Shown here piece after piece: positions 54,545 to 64,000 of a stretch of DNA of 64,000 nucleotides (within the stretch, counting starts at the first letter, position 1; each line of letters opens with the position of its first letter). The notes beneath the pieces are model-generated. The model did no database searches, was not told where the DNA came from, and saw nothing but the letters and a program-made list of their open reading frames with translations. Source of the DNA: Gracilariopsis chorda (Eukaryota; Rhodophyta; Florideophyceae; Gracilariales; Gracilariaceae); the NCBI GenBank assembly GCA_003194525.1, contig NBIV01000103.1, positions 1-64,000 on the forward strand, in the 5' to 3' direction. A program made the position numbers and the translations under genes.

Positions 54545-55493
54545 AAAGCAAGAAAAAGAAAAGAAGAAAAAAAGAAGAAAGTATGTAGTCGGTAACAATT
54601 GTGCTACGGGCTTCCAAACCCTTTTATGCACCTAGCACCGAAGTTTAGGATCTTTGCAACGAAGGTAAAATACCTTGACCACAAAGAAACCGCCTAGATT
54701 GAGCACTAACCTGTACAGAGTAAACAGGGGGCCATGCCTGGAACGTCTGCCACGACTGCGAGATTTACAATCCCAAATTTGCTCGGCATCTCTGTGCTGG
54801 ACTTATTTTAGTCCGAAGACCTTTTCTCTTTTACCGTTCCTTAGATCGAGACAGAGCCACTTTTGCTCTACTCGTACTCTGTTGTCCCCTTTCTAGACTC
54901 TTGAAGGGCTATTCCTTCCGCGCAGAGCAAGTTTGATGGGGAGGCATCGTATCTCACGTGAACGCCACCAAGAAATATTTGCCGAACCGATTAAATTTAG
55001 ATGGTGAACGCGTTATTCGCAGAGAAAGTTACACTTAGCAGAACCCACCAGTACCGCCAGCGTAACTTTTTCAGACGTCCTGACTCGCCCAGAGCGCTAG
55101 AATCCATGCCTGTACGTTAACCACGGCGAAGGAGAACGCAAGCGCTCAGTGGGCGTGTGCATTGCACACTTTTGTATAGCGTGCAATGCCATTGGTGCAC
55201 AACACCTTTGAAAAATGGTAATTAAAACGGTCATGTGCACCGCACTGCAACGGTTCAGTTACTGTAGTGTAACGGGTGGGCTACTTTAGTCAAACTGCTA
55301 GGCTACTGTGGCGTGCAAATGGCGCCAGGTTGAAACGTGTTGCATTATGTCGTGCAAGATGGCTCATGGAGCGCATAAAGTTACGCGTTTTCACTTTGCG
55401 GACTCCTTGCCAATTTTCCAGCAAATGAATGGCCGTAGAGCAACACGCGGACAGATAGACACACAAACTTCCGCTTTGATATATGTGGGGGGA
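54545..55493 (-). mobile_element. Diverged 5' fragment of Helitron family 1
   Basis: On the minus strand the sequence starts TCCCCCCACATA at 55493, like the family-1 5' end. It continues through the 5' region and T-rich leader of copies B and C (compare 399-1400), ending near 54545 before the gene. It is clearly more diverged than B is from C and has only one copy of the 52-bp repeat. The cut end adjoins the dead hAT gene. Confidence 0.8.
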
Positions 55494-57777
55494 CACCGAG
55501 AATGGGCATAAATCGTTCACTCGATGAGGAGAGAACCACCGTGGTCTGTGGATTACGTTTTTGGGCATGGTGTTCGTCGGCATTAGTGTATCGCCGCGAG
55601 GTCGTGGCCGTCGATAGGAGGGGGTCTGTAGTATAGTAAGTTGAGCTTCACGGCGGTTGTGCCAGAGCCCTCATTAAGCGGACCACGTTGGTAGGCGCAT
55701 ACTGGGAAGGGAGTGACTAATGTGTTATGTAGATTGTTCCTAACTTGATAGTCATGAGGGGAGGTGTTCCAGTAGTGTACACCTTGGAGGTAGCACACAT
55801 GTGCTGTATGCTGGGCGTATGAGCCCACTTACACTTAACGTGAGTGAAAGGTTTCTCCCTAGGCCTGAGTGAAGTCAAGCACTTATTGGCTTAGTACTAC
55901 AATTCTTGGATTCTACAGTCGACCACTTGGTTAGTCAGGATATTACAGCCTTTAATAGTCGGTCTCGCGCCGTACTACCAAGTCAACCAAATGGTTATTA
56001 CTAGCCGACTGACTATCTGGCGCCCGTAATGGTTTGGTGATGCCATTCAGCTACCGGTTACTGACCTACACCTTCAGGTCAAGCCCAAGACGCGCTACCT
56101 CTAAAGCCAGAAATCAAGCTCTACAAAAATTTTACACTTGGCACACGTTACGCGTTGTTATGAAAAATATTCTCAACGTGACACAACTGTCTTTTTCTCT
56201 TTGCAACTTCTGTGAAAATGCAAAACAAAAACCACCATTACAAGATTTACTACTGCTTGAAAGAATTATTCATGTCAGTAGGTCATTCTATTCTATTCTG
56301 TGTAAGTGAGTGTTAGATTTTGTTACTATTATACCTTTGCTTGAGTATAGTTGGCTCCAGCATCAGTTCTAACCTGTCCAATTTTCCTATTTTTATTCTA
56401 CTCGATCTCCTGAAGAGACTGGTTACCTATTTGAAATGTCTACCTGGCCTCAAAGCCGATTTGACATCTTTTGTGACATAATTTCAATATGACACGATAA
56501 CACGCTTATGTCAGAAAAGCCCCCACCGACCACGGGAATAAAGGTGGCTCCGAAATACACGTCGCCTACTATATACAACGTTGACAAACACCTCACACGG
56601 TACAGCAATGATCAAACATTCATAGAAGGTTCCCGAGAGATCCATGCCAAGTCATAATGAGCACTCTGAGGCCATGCCAGATCATCAAGTCCCTGTCTTT
56701 TGCTGATTTTTGCCAATTCATAGAACAAGTTATCAGCTGGGGAATTTGCCAAGTCATGAAATGGCTAGATCTGGAATGGTACCCGCTAAACCACCCACAT
56801 ATGGAGACCGACGAGAAGACCAAGCATAATGCCGTTAAAGTCAGACGGTTTCTCATTGACTAGTGGCAATGATAGATTTAGGCTAGACCCTCTATACAAA
56901 CCACGATAGATGCTCCGAACTTCAACTTGTATCATCTCCATCGACTTACAACCCTTCTCAACCATTGCACCTCTATTCCTAACAGTGAGGTAGCTCTTCT
57001 TGCAAGCATCAGCTGCTATGCAGAGGTTATCTTGTTGAACAATAATCTGGAACTCAGAGCAACAAAAATATGGTTTTTTTAAGTGGAAAGCTCAAGATTG
57101 ACGTCATTGTATGAACCATAGACGTCTCAATGTCACAGCAGTGTGCTTTCATACATTCAAGCAGTTACTGCTCACTAAGGCCGTTTCTCACGGCAGCAGC
57201 TCACAGTGTGAGTTGCCATCGTAAGTAGTCGGCGAGCCCCACAGGGTCGTTTCCGTGGACGCCTTGCCACGTTCAACACCATACTTTAAATATCTTCCTA
57301 TCCTTTTCTGTTTTGAGTGCTTTGTATCGTTTACGTTTTTTTCGAAGGCACAGGCATGAATTCTCCAGAATGTCTTGCAGTATTTGTTTGGCGCAGAACC
57401 AAATACTGTCGTGCTCTACACGATCTAAAAAAAGACTTCAATGAGTCGGTCACTTATCTTGAGCGAACCATTGCATTTTCCAAAGGAGTAGAAGAGTGTG
57501 TTGATATCAGCAATTCTTATGTTTGGCGGCTATAATTCAATTCACGTTCTTTGTCCGCGTCAGCGAAGTTTCAGCGCTAAATGAAAGAAGCCACTGTCCG
57601 GTATTATCGCTTTGTGAGACTGCATGAGCACATATGTGAAAATCGCCCGCCTTCACCTCAATCTAAGTCAAGTCGGGCCACAAAATAGCGTTCACTGCTC
57701 ATTTGTCATCTTTCAACCATGTTCATACAGCATTATACTAACCAAGTTCACTCTTACAAGACTTTTTGCGGTTCCAT
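55494..57777. other. 2.3 kb without a gene I can name
   Basis: Short frames only. A segment near 56034-56309 (+) has a faint Cys pattern that could come from an old retroelement, but it is too weak to call. Nothing else recognised. Confidence 0.4.
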
Positions 57778-58450
57778 ATCGCTGCAAACTCGTGAATGAC
57801 GAACGGTTCTTGGCCCGTAATTCTGAAGTTCATTGTGCCCAATTGGTATATCCAGGCACGCCATTAGAAACCCATAAGAAGCTGGCTACGGAAGCCCGCG
57901 ATTTAATCGACCTCTATAACCTGCAAGATTATCAATTTTTTCTGAATATCTTCTTCCCCGCGTTTAAGAATGTCCTTAGCCAATTAACTCGGCCACAGCA
58001 GGTAGAAAACACAACGCATCGATTTCGGGCTCCGATTCTGGAAATATTAAACCGCTATCCTCACAATGATATCCTGAAGGCAAAACTTCTCAACATGCTC
58101 AACCCAGTCATGGATGCGCTACGGATAGGTAACGAAAATTATACTGCGCTTGACATTCACAATGTTTCGAATCTTCACAAGAACTTTAGGAATCATCTTG
58201 TCGGTCAGGGTCAGCCGTTTCTAGATTTTAAGACTCTTGTTTATGAAAGGTTTGGGGAAACCGTGGAAAACTAACTTGTATGCGACAGGGATGTGCCTGA
58301 AACTGGGAAGCTGGCACCAGCTCAAATTGTTCCGTCAATGCAGTTCTTTAAGGTAATTATCGAGCGCCCTCTTCTTATCATATTGATTTTTCAGATGTAT
58401 CTGCGTATGAGTTTGAAGAATATTCACAATCTTCTTCCGCTAATGGTATA
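57778..58450 (+). pseudogene. TRA1: Fragment of TRRAP/Tra1 (HEAT-repeat region), decayed
   Basis: The plus-strand frame 57624-58274 continues in the same frame at 58293. From about 57778 it resembles the N-terminal HEAT-repeat part of TRRAP/Tra1, the ~3,800-residue scaffold of the SAGA and NuA4 histone acetyltransferase complexes. Matching blocks: ATEARDLIDLYNLQDYQFFLNIFFPAFKNVL, FRAPILEILNRYPHNDILK, GQPFLDFKTLVYERF and, after an in-frame TAA at 58272, ETGKLAPAQIVPSMQFFKVIIERPLLIILIFQMY. Similarity fades after about 58450. Only some 220 codons of a very large gene are present, so this is a pseudogene fragment. Assignment rests on recognised motifs, not an alignment. Confidence 0.6.
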
Positions 58451-59479
58451 CGCAATTCAGCACGAGTGTACTAGTTCTGCCAGAAATGAGTATGGAATTG
58501 GTCGCAGCGTATCCGTTGTAGCACGCCCGGTACCCAGAAGTACCTTTTCATCCAAAAGGACGTCCAGTTGGTCAAAACAGACACTGCGATATGGGCTTCC
58601 CAGGATATGCCTTGTTCCAACCAGGAGCTATTTTCCGATACTAGTAGTGCTTCCTGGGCACGACTGCATCGATTTCACAACGCCTCTCCGCACAGAGGTC
58701 TCATCGGTCTTCATTAGTTGAGGAAACCGTTTCAATAGGTACGCCAGAAATGAAACTGTCTTGACCTGAGCCGCGATGATCTCATTGAAGGTGATCATTG
58801 GTATCATAATATTTGAATCACGGAGTGGGAATAGAGAAGGTCAATAAAGGCCTGAAAACGTGGAAGAAGAGTAGAACAAATGTCTGCTTTAGAATGACTA
58901 CGAGCAGGCAGCTAATAGTCGGGTAGCCCTTCACTAGAGTTGTGCATGTAGTATTGTGCTATGAATTGTGCTACTTAAGTTTCTTTGCTACTTTTTATCA
59001 CACTGGTAGTCTTGGTCTTACGATGTAAGATATTAAACGTACCGTGCAACAATACTGATGGAAAAGGTTCAAATTGGAAGAGCTGTGACTTCAAATTGGG
59101 CACATGTGGATGTAGACGGTTTTAATAGGTCTTTTACCAGAGACAGTTTGCGCAGAATGAGCGGTATAAAAGTCCGGAGGAAAGAAAGATGCATAAGGAT
59201 GGAACTCCATCGACCAGTCAGAGAATAAAGCCTCCACATCCCAGTAACTTGTCTCACTACCCTTGTTGCACTGGTAAGCATCGCTACAATGGAAGCTCAG
59301 AGCCGTTCTTCGTCGATCAATCTCATGCCGAATAAACCCGAAAGTTTCAGTGAAAAGCGCGATTCTTCGTTTTCAAAACTTGGCTCTGCAAGGTAGAACA
59401 GTAGTTTGTTCTCATTCAAGTTGTAAATGCCAACGTCGTTCTTTCTGATGATAATCGCATATCGTTTGGCACTAAACTT
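58451..59479. other. 1 kb without recognised gene
   Basis: Part of 58451-58721 may be scrambled continuation of the TRRAP-like fragment. The remainder leads into the Ty3/gypsy fossil and may include its untranslated leader. Confidence 0.35.
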
Positions 59480-60730
59480 CTAACTCATACAGTGGCAATT
59501 TGGTGGTATACGGTTTTGAAGGCTAATGAAGTCCAACAGTCATGGGAAAGTTTTGTTGCAGCTATCAGACGTGAATTTGTTCCAGAAGATCATGAACGCC
59601 GAGCACAAGATTCTCTCAAGACTTGCAAGCAGACTGGCTCGGTTGCTAGCTATTTGTTCGACTTCCGCAATATTGTGCTCACCATCCCGGACACGAGCGG
59701 AAGTGAAAAGTGGGATAAGTTTGTCAGCGGTCTCACATCTATGATACAGTTCGAAGTTCGTAAGTCCAACTGTGCTGAATTTGAAGAAGCAACCAAAAAT
59801 ACAATGAGAGTAGAAGCTGCTTTTGTTGTTGTTTACCTTGAACAGTGGTCTTCTTGCCCAGCCTATGGTTCCTCGGATCCTATGGATATTGAAAACATGG
59901 AAATACGCCGCACGGTGCGTTCAAAGCATCGCTCACTTGACATCCGCAACAACGCATGTTTCAAGTGCCATAAAACGGAACGCCTTCCGTGAACGCATCG
60001 CGCAGAGGCACATTGTCATGCGACTGTATCGAATGTTGAAACTGCGCTGGCTAAAGCGGATGATGACGATAGTTCTGATAGTTTGAAAAACTACAGCGTC
60101 CTTTCGAAAATAATAAGTGCACAAGGGAAGGACCTTTTTGTAATAACGTGTCGCCGAACTCTGAGCAGCAGAGTTCGCACGTTATTCCTTGTGGACCTTC
60201 AATGGTGTTGTCAGGAACCTTCAAGGACATACCCACACGAATAATCAAAGATGATGGATGTACCTCTAATGTGATTTCGAGAGATTTTGCTGAAGCGCAT
60301 AGAAATGAATTTGCATTCCGTGTGATCCTAATGGATGTGTGTCACTCCAAGCAAGGCTCCCGTGAGATTGCTACGGAAATGAATGCTAATGGGACACTTC
60401 GAATCGGAAACCACTCTTTTACCGCGCACTGGATTGTGGCCAATGCCCTTTACGATGTCCTTGTGGGAATGCCATGGCATGTAGACTGTAACCCAAAAGC
60501 AGATTATCAGGCACATACAGAAATCGTGGATGGATTTGAGCTATCAACACAAACATTGCCTCGTGAAGGTACTCGCCACCTCCGGTCTGTGGTCGTAAAG
60601 CAGTTTCGTCGCGCCCTCCGTTCCCCGAAGTCGGGCACGCAAGTCTTTCGGGTGGCTCAAGTGAGCAGCTCGGAACTTGGGGTTGTGGTACTGGCCAAAC
60701 CAGATCCAAAAGCAGAACTCTTGGACTAAG
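59480..60730 (+). mobile_element. Ty3/gypsy-type LTR retrotransposon fossil (gag and protease parts)
   Basis: Two recognisable parts: a gag-like capsid region (about 59490-59990), ending near a short Cys motif, and a retropepsin-like protease region (about 60148-60730), with the usual YDVLVGMPW context. Reverse transcriptase and integrase parts are not seen, and no LTR pair was identified. The element is broken in several places and incomplete; it looks old. Confidence 0.65.
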
Positions 60731-61329
60731 ATGACGTACATCTACGGGCCATACTTTGTCAATGTCAGGATGCTTTTCAGGTCAAGCTACCTCTCGGCCT
60801 TTCCCCTTCTCACCACGTCGATCAGACCATCAAGCTTGTGAGAAACCTGCAACGTCCGTATGGCACTATCTGGTGCAAAGGGCAGCACAAAGTTCTGTGG
60901 TGTGTGGACAGCATTTTTGGTGCAAAGTTGCACCAGTTTTGTGTACAGCGTTCCAAAACGGAATAATCGGTGTTGCTCCAACGAGCAAATGGAGCAAACA
61001 CCGAAAGACAAAAATGTTCAAACGAGTCTGCTCCGTAGTTAGTGGAAGCTAGAGACCATTAGGTAGAGTAGCTCTGAAAGTAAACCGACAACATTGGAAC
61101 TAGAACTAACGTTCCTACAAAAATATCCTACCTATTCTTTCAACAGGTTAGAGGGCCCCCTTACGCGCTGCTATCGAGCTCTCAGGTTCTCTTACTCACT
61201 CCCAGTGTTCGATCTGCAAACATCCACGAAGGCTGAAAGTCTGTTTGACGGGGCAAAACTACGTATTGCGCTGCTGATGGCCGACAACCACTTCATGTGA
61301 TCCCACAAAGTTGAGTTGGTACTACTATC
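60731..61329. other. 0.6 kb between two retroelement fossils
   Basis: Contains no frame I recognise. The first ~100 bp may still belong to the gypsy fossil. Confidence 0.35.
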
Positions 61330-64000
61330 GAAGGGTGTTTAGCGACTGGTGACGGGAACTGAGGTGAAACCAGAAACGGATGAAGAGATGCTGAAGTTCG
61401 AGACAATGGTTGAGATTGCATTGGCGTGCATTCTGCTTTCAGATCGCGAATCATGTGTCGCTGCAGTTGTGACCATGCACGATCCATCTGCAACATGGGC
61501 AAAACTGAAATCTGACTTTGAGACCCATGACCACTCGGACAAGTCACTCATTACCTGTACGCAGAGAGAGAGAACTTTACAGTAACCTGGCACAGACGCC
61601 TTGGACATGCCAGTGCAGACTACATCAGAAGAACTCTAAGGCTAGTCAGCGGTGTGAGACCAGAACCTATCCAGGAAATCGACCATTGTGAACCTTGTAA
61701 GAAGGGAAAAGCTAGACGAGAGCTACACCATCCGACCCCTGCGTCAAGCCAACAAATTGAGGTGCTCGACCTCGTACACTCGGACGTTATGGGTTCGATA
61801 AACGTCGAGAGTCTCAGTGAGTCGAATTATATCGTGACAGCATACGATGAAAAGAGTTGCATGTCTTCCGTACGGTTGATGAGAAACCGTAGCGAAGTGG
61901 AAACCATTTTGAAAGCATGAGCACGATGTTTGAAACGCAGTCTGGTCGTCAGGTCAAGCGTTTTAGGTTTAATAATGCAAAGGAATATCTATCGAATTCG
62001 CTGAAGACCTGGTTCAAGAGCAAAGGAGTAGTCCTTGAACCTTCCCTTCCATACAGTCCGGAATCTAGTGGAAAGGCCGAGCCCCTCAACCGAACTCTGA
62101 ACGACAAAGGGCGGACCATGCTAAGGACAATTGATGGCACACCTCGCTGCCTTCAAGTGTGGGCTGAACCAGTCAATACTGCGAGCTACCTACGAAACCG
62201 TACATTCGTTCACAGAGAAGACGAACCAGATATGACTCCGTTCCAGGCATTCACGGGACAGAAGGCTGACATTGATCATGTTAGGCCATTTGGTGCACAG
62301 TATTACGTACAAATTTCTCGCAAACGACTCCAACGCAGCGCGAAGTACGACAGCAGAACTATCAAAGGAATATTGTTGGGTTACGAAAGCGGGAAATGTT
62401 ACAAGGTGTACATCCCCAACGAGAACGGTATGATGTTTTTAAAGGTCTTAGACGTCAAAGAGACCTTCATAGGCTGGAACCAACAATACGCCGCCACAGC
62501 AGAAGAAGTGGACCTGGCTGGGGTCCAGCATGAAGAAGTCATAGAAGATTTGCAGGTGCAAAATGTGGCCCTGGATGAAGAAGATCAATTGGCCGCAGTA
62601 CATGTGAAGAATGAGGAGGTACCAGTCGATGGGCAAGAAGACCTTCCCTACGACCCCAAACTGGTGAATAACTACCCTGCGGAGCCCAGGAGGTCTACTA
62701 GAACGCGTCAGAAGCCACAGCGATTCTCACCACACACAGTGCTAGCCATTCTAACTGGTGATACGCTGGGAAACTGCGATAATGACGATCCTCTGACTGT
62801 ACCTGATGCTGTACGGGGTACTGAAGCCCAGCAGTGGAAGGCTGAAATGCGCGAAAAGATGACACACATAGAAACCAGATCTGTTTGGACACTCGTACAA
62901 CCTTCACGCGACTGCAAGCCTATTAGCAACAGATGCAGTTTTTGAATAAGCGCGACGAAAGTGGCAATCTTGAACGTTATCGCGCGCTACTGGTAGCTAG
63001 AGGATTCCCCCAGCGGTCTGGCCTGGACTACGAAGAGCTTTTTTCTCCTGTCGTCAAGTATAGCACAGTTCGCACCTTTATGGCGTTGATGGAAAACAAA
63101 GATTTGAACAGCATTCAGTTCGACATACGCACTGCATTTTTTATGGCGGACTCCACGAAGATCTCTAAATGAAGCAACCTGAGAGCTCTGTGGCCCAGGC
63201 AAAGCCAATCTGTGTGTACAAACTGGACAAGGCTATCTACGGCCTTAAGAAGGCATGAAGAGCCTGGAGGACTAAGTTCAAGAAAATCATGAAGAAGATT
63301 GTCTGCTCTGTATCCGAAAAAGACCTTGAACTGTTCTTTCTTGGACGAGGCGCACACAAGATCATTATCCTCGTGTACGTAGACGACGGAATCGTCATCG
63401 TCAAGGATAAGGACAACCTCTACCAATTTTGTAAGAAAATGGAAGAGCATGTCAACATTCGAATCTACGATGAACCTAGAAAGTTCCTAGGCATGTTTAT
63501 TGAGTGCAGTAAGGACCAGAAGGCACTCAAGCTTCATAAAGCACCGATGATTTCTCGTCTTGGTATTCAGTTCGAGGTTGAACGTGCTGCTGCTGTGCCT
63601 ATACCACTACAAGCTGCGGTCATCAAGGACGAAGAAAATGAAGAACGAAACCCCGTGGCACTACCGTTCAGAGATCTGGTTGGTTCGTTGATGCATATTT
63701 GCAACAATGTACGCCGTGACATAGCCTTTGCAGTCTCTTACCTTGCCGGTTTTATGCAAAGCTACACTCGTTCATACTGAAAAGCAGCGAAGCATGTGCT
63801 GAAGTACCTACTCAGTACACAGAATACCGCTTTGATATACTGTGAAAACAATCATGATGAACTTGTTGCAATATCTGATGCGGACTTTGCAGGAGACACG
63901 ATCGCAAGTCCACCAGCGGGTTTGTGTTCCAATATGAAGGTGCTGCAATATCTTGGCGTAGCAAGAAGCAAACAGTAGTTGCCCAATCAAAACTGGAAGT
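61330..64000 (+). mobile_element. Ty1/copia-type LTR retrotransposon fossil (runs off the window)
   Basis: Parts in the order typical of Ty1/copia: a gag-like region (about 61350-61590), pre-integrase and integrase (about 61590-62450), reverse transcriptase (about 62830-63500) and the beginning of RNase H (about 63780 to the edge). Integrase before reverse transcriptase separates copia from gypsy. The gag part is short, and no LTR is seen within the window. The element is broken, with roughly half a dozen interruptions. Age appears moderate, since protein blocks are still easy to read. Confidence 0.85.

Noticed and set aside
55583-56309. Possible LTR or integrase zinc-finger remnant of a retroelement
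   Set aside because: Only a faint Cys spacing and no paired repeat. Too weak to annotate.
1-64000. CRISPR arrays, tRNA or rRNA genes
   Set aside because: The direct repeats found are transposon repeats without spacer structure, and I saw no tRNA or rRNA signature by eye.

Overview
The window is nuclear eukaryotic DNA: about 11 kb of host genes sits between large blocks of transposable elements. The host genes (24.7-35.4 kb, plus one at 20.4-21.1 kb) are long, apparently intronless reading frames. They encode a PiT/PHO4 phosphate transporter, an SV2/SVOP-like MFS transporter, a Sel1-like repeat protein, a secreted vWA protein and a type I membrane protein with vWA, Cache and C-type lectin domains. 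Compact intron-poor genes embedded in transposon-rich DNA would suit a red (florideophyte-like) alga, but this is an inference, not a proven assignment.

Layout. 1-12,669: head-to-tail array of family-1 Helitrons, with a 3' end at 1-398 and full units at 399-6,537 and 6,538-12,669, joined base-to-base. 12,670-20,370: gene graveyard containing a possible broken gene on the minus strand, a RING-type gene with one internal stop, a decayed KRR1 copy and an unidentified decayed gene. 20,374-21,105: secreted vWA gene. 21,106-24,668: no recognisable gene. 24,669-28,148: two tandem transporter genes on the minus strand. 28,475-31,479: divergent Sel1-like gene on the plus strand, in two overlapping frames. 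32,857-35,379: receptor-like vWA/Cache/lectin gene on the minus strand. 36,304-52,493: second array of six Helitron-type elements, all on the minus strand. Two are near full length (families 2 and 3) and four are short derivatives; five of the six neighbours abut (or nearly abut) end to end. 53,399-54,540: dead hAT transposase, followed by a 5' fragment of family 1 (54,545-55,493). 57,778-58,450: decayed fragment of TRRAP/Tra1. 59,480-60,730: broken Ty3/gypsy fossil. About 61,330-64,000: broken Ty1/copia fossil running off the window.

Main result. Terminal signals read directly from the sequence define all the Helitron units. Every unit starts with TC, carries a short GC-rich hairpin near its 3' end, and ends in CTTG (not the textbook CTRR). 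Where two units meet, the junction reads CTTG|TC, with one exception that has a 2-base TA spacer. The outer 3' ends are followed by T and the outer 5' end of the minus-strand array is preceded by A, as expected for insertion at an A^T target. The two full family-1 units are almost identical yet share several coding lesions, so they appear to have multiplied after their own Rep-helicase was lost.
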